Origin: CAVTUU01 sp045804965
Lineage (GTDB): Bacteria; Chloroflexota; Chloroflexia; Thermomicrobiales; UBA6265
DNA length: 64,000 bases
Assembly (NCBI GenBank): GCA_045804965.1
Contig: JBJMMD010000041.1
Location: forward strand, 74,664-138,663
Reading direction: 5' to 3'
How positions within the stretch are numbered: position 1 is the stretch's first letter; every line of letters begins with the position of its first letter. Positions 26,226 through 35,298 of this stretch are shown here, piece after piece. The notes beneath the pieces were generated by a model. It ran no database searches, was not told where the DNA came from, and saw only the letters and a program-made list of their open reading frames with translations. A program made the translations under genes and the position numbers.

Positions 26226-27365
26226 TTACCTCTCAATAACCCCTTCCAACGCCGCCATTAACCGTTCGAGGTCGTCGTGGTCGTTGTAGCCCTGGTAGGA
26301 GACGCGGGTCATGTGTTTGTCGTGCCAGGTCACGAGGGGAGCTTCGACCTTAAATTCGTCATACATATTGGCCTTAACGGCGATGGGATCATCGATGGGA
26401 ATGGGACAGGAAATCATTTGTGCGAACCAATTAGGGGAATCAGGGGAAATCGGTTCGAGGCCGGTGAGGTCGGCGACGAAGCGGCGGGTCTCGCGTGCGA
26501 GCTCGTGACACTGGGCGCGAACCCGGTCCCATTGGTGCTGTTGTTGAAAATCGATCGCGGCGGGAACAGTGAGGAATGCGGCGATATCCCGGGTGCCCTG
26601 CCATTGGTTGCGAGAAACGAAGGTGGATTCCCCTTTCCAGCCCCAACTGATCGTGAGCGATTCGATCCACTCCTGGTGTTCGGGCCGGACGTGGAGAAAG
26701 CCCGCGCCTTTCGGGGCGCAAAGCCATTTGTGGCAATTACCGGAGTAGATATCGGCGCCGAGGTCGGCAAGGTCCAACGGTATTTGGCCGGGCACGTGAG
26801 CGCCGTCGATCACGGTCAGGATCCCCGATTCGCGGGCGCGGGCGCAGATTTCCTTGACCGGCATTATGAGTGCCGTCGGCGAGGTGATGTGGCTGAGAAA
26901 GATCACTTTGGTGCGTGGGGTAACATCACTCCAGAACGACTCGACGACGTCGGCGTGCGACGTCACCGGCAGGGGAATGTGGTGGCGGATGCATTGCGCG
27001 CCGGCCTTGCCGCACATCCAATCCCAGGTCATATCGAGGGCGCCGTATTCATGATCGGTGGTTAGAATTTCATCGCCCCGTTCGAGCGGAAGCGAACGGG
27101 CGATAACGTTGAGTCCCGAGGTAGCGTTCACGACGAACGCGATATCAGTTGGTTCGGCGTTGAGATAGGAAGCAAGCTTGCCCCGGGCGTTGTCGAGGAG
27201 GTTTTCCGCCCGCCGGCCGAGAAATTCCACCGGCTGACGTTCGAGCTCGACCTGCCAGCGTTGGTACTCCTCGAAAACGACCCGCGGACAAGCACCGTAG
27301 GAGCCATGATTCAGAAACACCACGTCCGGATCGATCATGAAGAGATCGCGCAGATCATTGCTCAC
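26226..27365 (-). CDS. Class V aminotransferase, isopenicillin-N-epimerase-like
   Basis: A 379-residue PLP enzyme of the class V aminotransferase/cysteine desulfurase fold. The N-terminus FLNHGSYGACP, the PLP phosphate region NATSGLNVIAR, the Asp in VIDGAHVPGQIPLDL (about 187) and the Schiff-base Lys213 in SGNCHKWLCAPKG are all present. Sequence style matches the isopenicillin N epimerase-like branch, which often acts on unknown amino acids or as desulfurases and lyases. No active-site loop Cys of cysteine desulfurases was noticed. ATG 27365; 115 bases downstream of a binding protein gene on the same strand, so possibly a peptide or amino acid catabolic partner of that transporter. Confidence 0.88.
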   Translation of the reverse strand: MSNDLRDLFMIDPDVVFLNHGSYGACPRVVFEEYQRWQVELERQPVEFLGRRAENLLDNARGKLASYLNAEPTDIAFVVNATSGLNVIARSLPLERGDEILTTDHEYGALDMTWDWMCGKAGAQCIRHHIPLPVTSHADVVESFWSDVTPRTKVIFLSHITSPTALIMPVKEICARARESGILTVIDGAHVPGQIPLDLADLGADIYSGNCHKWLCAPKGAGFLHVRPEHQEWIESLTISWGWKGESTFVSRNQWQGTRDIAAFLTVPAAIDFQQQHQWDRVRAQCHELARETRRFVADLTGLEPISPDSPNWFAQMISCPIPIDDPIAVKANMYDEFKVEAPLVTWHDKHMTRVSYQGYNDHDDLERLMAALEGVIER

Positions 27366-27479
27366 CGTGCACGGGCTCCTTCACCAGTCGACCGGTCATG
27401 GGCATGTTGAGAGGGCCGGGGTGGATCAACCGCGGTTGAGCCACCCCGCACCAGGGATGACGAACGAGACCCGGGAGCG

Positions 27480-29294
27480 CTATCGGCTCGGCGCGTCCTT
27501 GCCGATATACAGGTCTTGAGGCACCGTGCTCATCGTCGCGTACCCTGGCCAATGCATGGCGGAGATGCCATTCTCATCGGGAGTCAGGAACTCTCCCTTC
27601 AACCAAGGCTTGATGAGCTGGACCGGCGTCTCGTGGTAGACGAAGACGCCGGGGACATCGCTGACGAGAATCTTTTCGACGTTTTGGAACATCTTGATGC
27701 GCTCAGCCGGATCGCCCAGATAGGCCGACGCATCGGCAAGGCCCTTATCGAAGTCGGCATTCGACCAGGAGTGGCGGCCGCCTGACTTCCAGACGCTGAG
27801 CATGTTCGTCGGATCGAAGAAATCCATCCCGTAGCTGACATAGCCGAGCAGGATCTCGGTTGGCTTGGCCGTCAACGACGCCATGTATCCGGCTGAGTCC
27901 TTCACCACCAGCTCAACGTCGATATTCAAGTTCTGCTTGATCATTGATGCGAGAGCGCCGGCGACGGTCTTATCAAGCGGGTTCGGTGCCCGCAACCACA
28001 TTTGCTGTTTCGGGAAGCCCTTACCATCCTGGAAGCCGGCTTCGGCCAAAAGCGACTTGCCCTTTTCTGGGTCGTACGCCTGAATGTCTTTCAGTCCGTC
28101 GCGATTCGAAGCAGGAAAGCCAGGGGCGAGCCAGGAATAAGCTGGAGTGCCACCAGGGCCGAGCACCTGCTTTTGAAGCGTGTCGCGATCGATCGCGTGA
28201 CTCCAGGCTTGTCGAACCTTGAGATCTTTGAAAGGATCCTTGGTCACGTCGAAAAAGATGTAAAAGGTCCGGAAGTCCCCGACGCCGGAATGAATCTCCT
28301 TTGCCTTTTCGGGATCGCTTTGCATAACGGTGAGATCGGATGGCGCAGGTTTGTTCTGGAAATCGACCTCGTCGTTCTCGTACATTTGGAAGTACGTGTC
28401 GGGTGAAGCAAGCTTGATTTGAATCTTGTTGACGGGCACCTTCAGCGTGCCGTCGTACTTCTCGTTCTTGGTGTAGATAATCTCCTGCTGCAGCGTCCAC
28501 TCGGACAAGATGAACGGCCCGCTCGAAACCGCAGTTTCTGGCTTTGTGTTGTAGAGCGGTCCCGTCGATTCAAGGGCGGCCTTTGAGAGCGGGTTCGAAT
28601 AGAGCAGCATCGCCGGCAGGTACGGTGCGGGAACTTGTGTCTCGAAAATCAACTCGTAATCGTCCGCGCCCTTTTTGACGCCAAGTTCTTCAAGGGGGAT
28701 CTTGCCCGCAATCGCGTCGTCCCAACCTTTGATCACGCCCTGGAAGTACCAGGTGAAGTCCCAGGCGTGCTGAGGATCGGCGCCATACTGGAGTGTCTTC
28801 ACCCAGTCATTCGCGGTGACCGGGTTTCCATCACTCCAGACCATGCCCTGGCGAATCTTGAACGTCCAAGTCTTGCCGTCTTTGCTGCCGCTCCACGATT
28901 CAGCCGCGGCGGGCTGGAGCTCGAAATTTTTGTCTAAGCGGACGAGCGGTTCGCTGAAGAGGTCGGATGCGGCGTCTGAAGGCCGCGTATAGACCGACTC
29001 GTAGAAGTCGAGCACTTTTGCGGTTTCGACGTTATCTGGCGCAATGTAGACCTGTGACTCCGGCGCCGCCGCATCCGCGGGAAGCTCCTGCAATGCGTTG
29101 AGCAACGGATTGAACGAGTGGTAACCCCGAGCGGCCGCCGCCGGAATCAGTCGAGCGCCAGCTACTGCCGCCGCAGTGGCGCCTGCCGCGCCCTTCAGCA
29201 CTTTACGTCGATCGATCGAAGTCGAAGTGCGCTTCGCTTCATCGTCTTTCGGAGAATCGTCGAAACGCGCGCGTATATCCACGTCCATCGCCAT
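27480..29294 (-). CDS. ABC transporter substrate-binding protein, family 5
   Basis: A 604-residue exported binding protein with twin-arginine-like leader (SIDRRKVLKGAAG, about residues 26-38, then a hydrophobic stretch). Canonical order: TFKIRQGMVWSDGNPVTANDWV, then KVRQAWSHAIDRDTLQK, then YDPEKGKSLLAEAGF. Probably loads peptides or another solute onto the two permeases encoded upstream (30278-29358 and 31222-30281). The permease stop to this ATG is 63 bases. No ATPase is adjacent. Confidence 0.92.
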   Translation of the reverse strand: MAMDVDIRARFDDSPKDDEAKRTSTSIDRRKVLKGAAGATAAAVAGARLIPAAAARGYHSFNPLLNALQELPADAAAPESQVYIAPDNVETAKVLDFYESVYTRPSDAASDLFSEPLVRLDKNFELQPAAAESWSGSKDGKTWTFKIRQGMVWSDGNPVTANDWVKTLQYGADPQHAWDFTWYFQGVIKGWDDAIAGKIPLEELGVKKGADDYELIFETQVPAPYLPAMLLYSNPLSKAALESTGPLYNTKPETAVSSGPFILSEWTLQQEIIYTKNEKYDGTLKVPVNKIQIKLASPDTYFQMYENDEVDFQNKPAPSDLTVMQSDPEKAKEIHSGVGDFRTFYIFFDVTKDPFKDLKVRQAWSHAIDRDTLQKQVLGPGGTPAYSWLAPGFPASNRDGLKDIQAYDPEKGKSLLAEAGFQDGKGFPKQQMWLRAPNPLDKTVAGALASMIKQNLNIDVELVVKDSAGYMASLTAKPTEILLGYVSYGMDFFDPTNMLSVWKSGGRHSWSNADFDKGLADASAYLGDPAERIKMFQNVEKILVSDVPGVFVYHETPVQLIKPWLKGEFLTPDENGISAMHWPGYATMSTVPQDLYIGKDAPSR

Positions 29295-29357
29295 CGGATC
29301 ACTCCCTTCGATTGTTCATCTCGCCCTGTGAATTAGAACGAGATCGTCTGGACAGCC

Positions 29358-30278
29358 CTAATTCTGGCGCGGATCAAGGGCGTCCCGCAAGCCATCGCCG
29401 AGAAATGCGAACCCGAGAACGGCGAGCGCAATCGCCGCAGCCGGGAAGAACCCCAAATACCAGTACACCTCGATGGATTGGCGGCTATCCGCCACCATCT
29501 TACCAAGACTCGGCACAGGTTCATTGATACCTACGCCGAGGAAGCTCAATCCGGCTTCGGCAAAAATCGCGGTCGGCACCGCCAAGGTCACCGCGATGAT
29601 TAACGGCGCAAGCGCGTTCGGCAGGAGATGACGAACCGCGATCGCGAATTCACTCGCTCCGATGCTCCGCGCGGCCGTCACGTATTCCTGTTCCCTCAGG
29701 ACAAGGATTTGCGCGCGCATCAGGCGACAGAGCCCGACCCACGTCGTCACACCGATGACGATGACGACATTCAAGATTTGATTGCCGAAGACTGAACTCA
29801 TGAAGCCGCTGTTGACCACCGAGATCAGGAAGATGGCGAAGAGAATTCCAGGCATCGCGGTCATGACTTCGACGATGCGCAGGACGATGAAGTCAGTTGT
29901 CCCTCCGCGTAGTCCAGCCGCGAGTCCGAGTGGCAATCCGATCAGGCAAGAAACGAGTACCGCCGCGAAACCGACGATCAGCGATGTCCTGATGCCGTAA
30001 ATGACCCGGCTGAGATAGTCGTGCCCGATCTGGTCAGTCCCCATCGGATGCGACCAGCTTGGGAACTGGTTGGCGTTCATGAGATTGGCATAGTCGTAAG
30101 GTGTTGGCGCAATCACCGGAGCGAGTATCGCAACCAACAAAAGGGCGAGCGTAATGATGGCGCCGATGACGGCCAGTCGTCGCCTCATGAAGCGACGGCG
30201 CGCCAATTCAAAATTCGTACGGGTTCGCCGCTCGGTTCGCTTTAACGCGGTGCCCGTAGCGACAGTTTGCGCTTCCAT
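29358..30278 (-). CDS. ABC transporter permease, OppC/DppC type
   Basis: A 306-residue permease. An N-terminal cytosolic stretch is followed by helix 1 (about 36-55, LAVIGAIITLALLLVAILAP) and the five-helix permease domain. Motifs: GTDQIGHDYLSRVIYGIRTS and EAA loop AARSIGASEFAIAVRHLLPN. It follows the OppB gene by 2 bases. Normal length for OppC, in contrast to the large version at 21675. Confidence 0.92.
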   Translation of the reverse strand: MEAQTVATGTALKRTERRTRTNFELARRRFMRRRLAVIGAIITLALLLVAILAPVIAPTPYDYANLMNANQFPSWSHPMGTDQIGHDYLSRVIYGIRTSLIVGFAAVLVSCLIGLPLGLAAGLRGGTTDFIVLRIVEVMTAMPGILFAIFLISVVNSGFMSSVFGNQILNVVIVIGVTTWVGLCRLMRAQILVLREQEYVTAARSIGASEFAIAVRHLLPNALAPLIIAVTLAVPTAIFAEAGLSFLGVGINEPVPSLGKMVADSRQSIEVYWYLGFFPAAAIALAVLGFAFLGDGLRDALDPRQN

Positions 30279-30280
30279 TG

Positions 30281-31222
30281 CTAAGGGCCGCCCCGCGATG
30301 AACCGTAGAGTCGGACACGCGGATCGAGCAATGTGTAGAGCAGATCAGTGAAGAGAAAAGTGAGGCCCCAGAGAAATGCGACGAGCAGCGTTAGGGCCAG
30401 GATCATCGGGTAGTCGCGCGTGAGCGTGCTGGTCACAAAGAACCTGCCGAGACCTGGGACCCGAAACACTGACTCGATGAAGATCGAGCCCGTAAGAATG
30501 TTCGGAATTTCGGGAAGGAGAACTGTCACACAAGGAATGAGCGCATTGCGGATCGCGTGCCGGATCAAAACCGATCGTTCCGTGAGTCCTTTCGCTCTCG
30601 CGGTACGGACATAGTCTGCTCCGAGAACTTCGAGGAGGCTGACGCGCGTGAAGCGCGCAACGAGACCCATCGGGGCAAGACAATAAGCAATGACCGGCAT
30701 CACGTAGTTCTTCGGCGAGCCCCATCCACCAGTTGGCAGAAGGTCGAAACGGACGCTGAACAAGAGAATCAACCAGGTCGCGATCACGAAATTCGGTACC
30801 GTGAGTCCGAGGGTCGCAACAGTGGTGACGAAGTAGTCGACCGGAGAATTCTGCTTGACGGCGGCGATGAAGCCGAGGAGGCTTCCCAGGGTGTAGGCGA
30901 TGATGATCGTCGGGATGCCGATCTTAATCGTCACCGGCCAAGCACGCGCTATGAGACCAGTCACTGTCTCGGTCGGACTTTGAAACGGGACGCCGAAATC
31001 GCCGTGCAGCGCATGCCAGATATAGCGGACATACTGTTCAGGAATCGACTTGTCGAGGCCGTATTTCTTGAGCTGGGCCTCGCGGGTTGCCGCGGGCAAC
31101 CGGCGCTCGCCCTTGTCAAATGGACCGCCAGGGACGGCATGCATCAGTAAGAACGCGATCAGGGAGACGGCGAAGAGGACGAAAACAAGGCTCGCAATGC
31201 GACCGGCGATGTAACGTGCCAT
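30281..31222 (-). CDS. ABC transporter permease, OppB/DppB type
   Basis: A 313-residue permease that opens the operon. Helix 1 is about 9-28, with typical AVPGGPFDKGERRLPAATRE and the DFGVPFQSPTETV segment. EAA loop VRTARAKGLTERSVLIRHAI. It is followed by OppC and the binding protein, all on the minus strand. Upstream, 141 bases separate it from the divergent SDR gene at 31364. Confidence 0.93.
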   Translation of the reverse strand: MARYIAGRIASLVFVLFAVSLIAFLLMHAVPGGPFDKGERRLPAATREAQLKKYGLDKSIPEQYVRYIWHALHGDFGVPFQSPTETVTGLIARAWPVTIKIGIPTIIIAYTLGSLLGFIAAVKQNSPVDYFVTTVATLGLTVPNFVIATWLILLFSVRFDLLPTGGWGSPKNYVMPVIAYCLAPMGLVARFTRVSLLEVLGADYVRTARAKGLTERSVLIRHAIRNALIPCVTVLLPEIPNILTGSIFIESVFRVPGLGRFFVTSTLTRDYPMILALTLLVAFLWGLTFLFTDLLYTLLDPRVRLYGSSRGGP

Positions 31223-31363
31223 AAGCCGCCTACTTGTGCCCGGAACGTCGAGCGCCGCCGCGACCGATCTGCGCGCCGCCCGACGCGCTCCAGCGCGAAA
31301 TCCATTCGTTCATGTGAGCGGGGATTCTACCATGACGACTGCGCTCAAACCTGGGGAGGCCAC

Positions 31364-32143
31364 ATGCGCCACGTTGAAGAAGGCCGTCCAATCGCGCTCA
31401 TCACCGGCGCGAGCCGTCGCCGCGGGATCGGCGCGGCGATAAGCCGGGCGCTGGCCGAACGTGGCCATGACATCGCCTTCACGCATTGGCAACCCTATGA
31501 CCGGGACATGAAAAGCGCAGATGAAGACGGGCCGCAGGCGCTTGCCCAAGAGTTAGCGGCATATTCGGCCCGCGTTTCGTCGATTGAGATCGATCTGTCG
31601 GAGGGGGCTGCAGCATCGAGATTGTTTGATCAGGTCGAAACTGAGCTTGGCTTCCCGAGGGTGCTCGTCAACAACGCGGCCTTTTCGAGGCACGGTGGTT
31701 ACCAAACGCTTGACGCCGCGACGCTTGATGCTCATTACGCGGTCAATGTGCGAGCGACAGCACTCCTAAGCGTCGAATTCGCCCGCCGCTGGACGGGAGG
31801 TCTGGGCGGGCGGATCATCAATTTGACGTCTGGGCAGTCGCTGGGTCCTATGCCCAACGAGCTGGCGTACGTGGCATCGAAAGGCGCGATCGAGGCGTTG
31901 ACGCTTTCACTCTCGGCCGGTGTCGCACCGCTCGGGATCACGGTCAATGCCGTCAATCCTGGTCCGACCGACACGGGCTGGATGACGCCGCAGCTCAAAG
32001 AAGCGCTGTTGCCGATGTTCCCGTTTGGCCGCATCGGCGAGGCAGCCGACGCGGCGCGACTCGTCGCCTTTCTCGCCAGCCCAGACGCGGCATGGATCAC
32101 CGGTCAGATCCTGCATTCAGAGGGCGGCTTTCTCCGTTCGTGA
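31364..32143 (+). CDS. SDR-family oxidoreductase
   Basis: A 259-residue short-chain dehydrogenase/reductase. Cofactor motif TGASRRRGIG (14-23), NNAA near 103, catalytic Ser156, Tyr169 and Lys173 (YVASK), and the C-terminal GQILHSEGG are intact. It resembles 3-oxoacyl-ACP reductase-like members; the substrate cannot be told. ATG 31364; an in-frame ATG at 31334 would add ten codons. Divergent from the permease operon and followed 104 bases later by a PPOX-family gene. Confidence 0.88.
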   Translation: MRHVEEGRPIALITGASRRRGIGAAISRALAERGHDIAFTHWQPYDRDMKSADEDGPQALAQELAAYSARVSSIEIDLSEGAAASRLFDQVETELGFPRVLVNNAAFSRHGGYQTLDAATLDAHYAVNVRATALLSVEFARRWTGGLGGRIINLTSGQSLGPMPNELAYVASKGAIEALTLSLSAGVAPLGITVNAVNPGPTDTGWMTPQLKEALLPMFPFGRIGEAADAARLVAFLASPDAAWITGQILHSEGGFLRS

Positions 32144-32247
32144 TGAAGCGCATAGATCGTCTTGGCAGCATGCTCAATTCATGGTTTCATTTGGGAAGTA
32201 TTGGCCCGAGATTTGGGCTGCCGTGATGTGAAAGGGCACACAGAAGC

Positions 32248-32658
32248 GTGGCGATCGATCCGAAGATACGAGCATTTCTCGAAGAGAGACGATTCGCGGT
32301 GCTGGCGACGATCAACTCGGATGCCACGATTCAGCAAACCGTGATGTGGTTTCAGCTCCAAGGCGACCGAATCATGATGAACACGGCTCGCGGCCGAGTC
32401 AAGGATCGCAATCTGCTGAGCAACCGCAACATTTCCATCTGTGTCGAGGACGACTACCGCTACGTCACGATCAAAGGTACGGCCGAGCTCAATGAAGATC
32501 CGGAGCAGGGACAGGCCGACATCAAGGCGCTCGCGACTCGCTATGAAGGAGCGGAGAAAGCCGAACAGATGGTGCCAGAGGCGTTCGGCAAACAGCATCG
32601 CGTGTCCATCTACCTACCGCTAGAAAAGGTTGACGCGCACGGTTTCGACGGCGATTAA
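32248..32658 (+). CDS. PPOX-class F420- or flavin-binding protein
   Basis: A 136-residue split-barrel protein of the pyridoxamine-phosphate oxidase-like superfamily. FLEERRFAVLATINSDATIQ, TARGRVKDRNLLSNRNISIC and YVTIKGTAEL are typical of the F420-dependent class of this superfamily. Close to the F420 biosynthesis genes, which supports F420 as the cofactor, although FMN cannot be excluded. Start is GTG 32248. Predicted cytosolic dimer. Confidence 0.8.
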   Translation: MAIDPKIRAFLEERRFAVLATINSDATIQQTVMWFQLQGDRIMMNTARGRVKDRNLLSNRNISICVEDDYRYVTIKGTAELNEDPEQGQADIKALATRYEGAEKAEQMVPEAFGKQHRVSIYLPLEKVDAHGFDGD

Positions 32659-32721
32659 AGGACGCACGAATCGATCGTCCAGGGTGATGTTTCTGCCGTA
32701 ATCCTGCGGGAGGTTTCCACC

Positions 32722-32806
32722 GTCATCCTGAGCGAAGTCGAAGGATCTAGTGCTCAGGCAGGACGGTCTTTAAAGGACTAGATTCCTCGACTTCGCTCGG
32801 AATGAC
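32722..32806. repeat. Imperfect inverted repeat, 29-base arms
   Basis: Left arm at 32722-32750 begins GTCATCCTGAGCGAAGTCG. Right arm at 32778-32806 is its inverse copy with four or five differences. Between them are 27 bases. The repeat type resembles short palindromic repeats often seen in environmental bacterial genomes. It lies 70 bases upstream of cofD and could fold into a long hairpin in its leader. Confidence 0.7.
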
Positions 32807-32875
32807 GGAGCGGAAATTCGGAATGGCGGAAAAGAAGGCGCTCGGAATGAAACGACTCTTGCGAAGGATGAGCGG

Positions 32876-33829
32876 ATGATTGTTGGGCTGGCGGGCGGCG
32901 TCGGCGGCGCGAAGCTCCTGCAGGGTCTCGCGCTGGCGCGGCCGGAAGGCGAATTGACCGCCATTGTCAATACCGCCGACGACTTTGACTTGTTCGGGCT
33001 TCGTATTTGTCCGGATCTCGACACCGTGCTGTACACGCTCGCTGGGCTGGCAAATCCAGTAACCGGCTGGGGCATCGCCGGGGATACGCGGGCGACGCTC
33101 GATGCGATCACCCGGCTCGGTCGCGATCCGTGGTTCGTGCTTGGCGATCAAGATTTGGCAACCCACATCTTGCGGACAGAACGCCTGCGCTCCGGGGCGC
33201 TGCTTTCGACGGTCATTGCCGAGTTCACCGCCGCGCTCAGCGTGCAGACGACGATTTTGCCGATGACCAACGAACAGGTCGCCACCATCGTTTCCACCCC
33301 TGCCGGCCGGCTCGAGTTCCAGGAATACTTTGTGCACCGACGACAAGAAGACCATGTCTTGGGTGTCGAATTTCAAGGTGTGAAGGAAGCTCTGCCAGCC
33401 CCGGGCGTGCTCGATGCGCTCGCGAGCGCCGAATTGATCGTTCTATGCCCGTCGAATCCGATCGTCAGCATTGGACCGATCCTGGCGGTTCCGGGCATAC
33501 GTGATGCGCTTGCCTATTCGCCGGCGCCGACTGTCGCGGTCAGCCCCATTGTCGGGGGCAAAGCGCTGAAAGGACCGGCCGACAAGATGATGGCGACGCT
33601 TGGTCACGATGTTTCCGCTAATGGGGTGTCAGCCATGTACCAAGGCTTGGTCGACGGCATCGTGATCGACCAGCAGGACAGTGCATTGGCAGAACAGATC
33701 GGCGTGTTGGGGCAGCGCGTTCTCGTGACTCAAACAATCATGGGCGACGCATCGGACCGGCAGCGGCTTGCCAGCGAAGTCATTCAGTTCGGACGTTCGC
33801 TCGTGCCCGCCGGACGCACAGCGACATGA
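32876..33829 (+). CDS. cofD: 2-phospho-L-lactate (or PEP) transferase CofD/FbiA
   Basis: A 317-residue enzyme that joins the activated lactyl- or enolpyruvyl-guanosine phosphate to the deazaflavin FO, giving F420-0 or dehydro-F420-0. The N-terminal GGVGGAK (about 7-13), VNTADDFDLFGLRICPDLDT, the CPSNPIVSIGPIL and SPIVGGKALKGPADKMM segments are family hallmarks. ATG 32876. The stop overlaps the next start by four bases (ATGA), so cofD, cofC and cofE form one tight operon. Confidence 0.95.
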   Translation: MIVGLAGGVGGAKLLQGLALARPEGELTAIVNTADDFDLFGLRICPDLDTVLYTLAGLANPVTGWGIAGDTRATLDAITRLGRDPWFVLGDQDLATHILRTERLRSGALLSTVIAEFTAALSVQTTILPMTNEQVATIVSTPAGRLEFQEYFVHRRQEDHVLGVEFQGVKEALPAPGVLDALASAELIVLCPSNPIVSIGPILAVPGIRDALAYSPAPTVAVSPIVGGKALKGPADKMMATLGHDVSANGVSAMYQGLVDGIVIDQQDSALAEQIGVLGQRVLVTQTIMGDASDRQRLASEVIQFGRSLVPAGRTAT

Positions 33830-34500
33830 CTGGCGGACTCGTCGCAGTCGTGCCAATGCGATCGTTGCGCGAAGGCAAGGCTCGCCTCGACGGCGCTCTT
33901 GAGCCCGCGGTGCGCACTGCGCTGATCCGGCGCATGCTGCTCGGGGTGATTGGCGCGATCAACGACTCGCTTGCCGTCGATGCGGTCGGCGTCGTCAGTC
34001 CTGATCCTGCGGCGCTCGAACTCGTGTTGAGCCTTGGGCCTCAGGTCGTACCCGTCGCCCAGTCGTCCGCCGCGCCCGGGCTCAATCCCGCCTTAGAACG
34101 GGGGAGAACCTGGGCGACCGAGCGCCACGCCGCAGGCATGCTGGTTCTCTTTGGTGATCTGCCGCTGCTTTCCGCGCCTGACATTCAGCACATCGTCCGT
34201 CGGGATGCGCCGGTCGTGATTTCGCCCGATCGCCACGGTACGGGCACGAACGCGATCTTGCTTCGCAGCGGCGACGAGAGCGCGGCAGCAGAGTTTAGAT
34301 TCCTTTTCGGCCCCGGCAGCTATCAGCGCCATGTCGAGGAAGCGCACCGACTCGGGCTCGAAGTCGCGACCTCTATCACCCCTGGCACCGCGATCGATTT
34401 GGACACGCCTGACGATCTGCGACTCCTCGGCATCGAGCCCGAAACAGGTTCCCTGGATCATCTCGAAACCGTACGCGTACTCCGCGGTGCCGCCAGATGA
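33826..34500 (+). CDS. cofC: 2-phospho-L-lactate guanylyltransferase CofC/FbiD
   Basis: A 224-residue nucleotidyltransferase that activates phospholactate or phosphoenolpyruvate with GTP for CofD. VVPMRSLREGKARLDGAL (near 8-25), VLFGDLPLLSAPDI, PDRHGTGTNAILL and FGPGSYQRHVEEA are the family blocks. Overlaps cofD and cofE by four bases each. Cytosolic. Confidence 0.93.
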   Translation: MTGGLVAVVPMRSLREGKARLDGALEPAVRTALIRRMLLGVIGAINDSLAVDAVGVVSPDPAALELVLSLGPQVVPVAQSSAAPGLNPALERGRTWATERHAAGMLVLFGDLPLLSAPDIQHIVRRDAPVVISPDRHGTGTNAILLRSGDESAAAEFRFLFGPGSYQRHVEEAHRLGLEVATSITPGTAIDLDTPDDLRLLGIEPETGSLDHLETVRVLRGAAR

Positions 34501-35282
34501 CCGAACGACAGTCCGGCGGCGAGCTCCGGCTCACCGGCCTTCAGAGCATTCCAGACATTCACCCAGGGGACGACCTCGTTCGGATCATCGGTGGTGCGAT
34601 CGAGCGGAGCGGCGCAGCTCTCGAAGCAGGCGACATTCTCGTCGTCACGCACAAGATCGTGAGCAAAGCCGAAGGGCGGCTCGTTGATCTCTCTGACATC
34701 ACCGCGTCGCCGCTCGCCGAGCGGCTCGGGAAGCACTACGCCAAGGATCCGCGCCAAGTCGAGGTCGTCCTCCGCGAGGCCGTCCGGATCGTGCGTATGG
34801 ATCGGGGCGTGATCATCGCCGAAACGACTCACGGCTTCATTTGCGCCAATGCCGGGGTCGACGCCTCGAATGTCGGGCCCGAAACCGTCTGCCTACTACC
34901 GGTCGATCCGGACGCGTCCGCAGCGGCAATTCGTGATGGTTTGGGCCAGCGGTTTGGAATAGCGGATCGCGATTTGCCGGGCGTGATTATTGCCGATTCA
35001 TTCGGCCGGCCCTGGCGCAATGGGATTGTCAATGTCGCAATCGGCGTCGCCGGTCTCGCGCCGCTTGCCGACTATCGCGGTCAATTCGATACGGCGGGTT
35101 ACGAATTGCACGTCTCGGTGCTCGCGGTTGCGGACGAGCTGGCGGCGGCGGCCGAGCTGGTGATGCACAAACTCGACGCGCGACCGGTCGTGCTCGTGCG
35201 AGGATACATGCCAGCGACCGAAACGCCGTTTGGCACGGGACGGGACCTCATCATCGATCCCTCCCGCGATCTCTTTCGATAG
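34497..35282 (+). CDS. cofE: F420-0:gamma-glutamyl ligase CofE
   Basis: A 261-residue ligase that adds the glutamate tail to F420-0 using GTP. Blocks: GDILVVTHKIVSKAEGRLVD, ETTHGFICANAGVDASN, PDASAAAIRDGL, IIADSFGRPWRNGIVNVAIG and the YRGQFDTAGYELHVSVLAVAD stretch in parts. Here CofE stands alone; in actinobacteria it is fused (as FbiB) to a nitroreductase-like domain that reduces dehydro-F420-0. That second domain is not next to this gene; a separate nitroreductase fused to a PPOX domain is found at 40680. Confidence 0.95.
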   Translation: MTERQSGGELRLTGLQSIPDIHPGDDLVRIIGGAIERSGAALEAGDILVVTHKIVSKAEGRLVDLSDITASPLAERLGKHYAKDPRQVEVVLREAVRIVRMDRGVIIAETTHGFICANAGVDASNVGPETVCLLPVDPDASAAAIRDGLGQRFGIADRDLPGVIIADSFGRPWRNGIVNVAIGVAGLAPLADYRGQFDTAGYELHVSVLAVADELAAAAELVMHKLDARPVVLVRGYMPATETPFGTGRDLIIDPSRDLFR

Positions 35283-35298
35283 CAGAAGGGAGTCTTCG

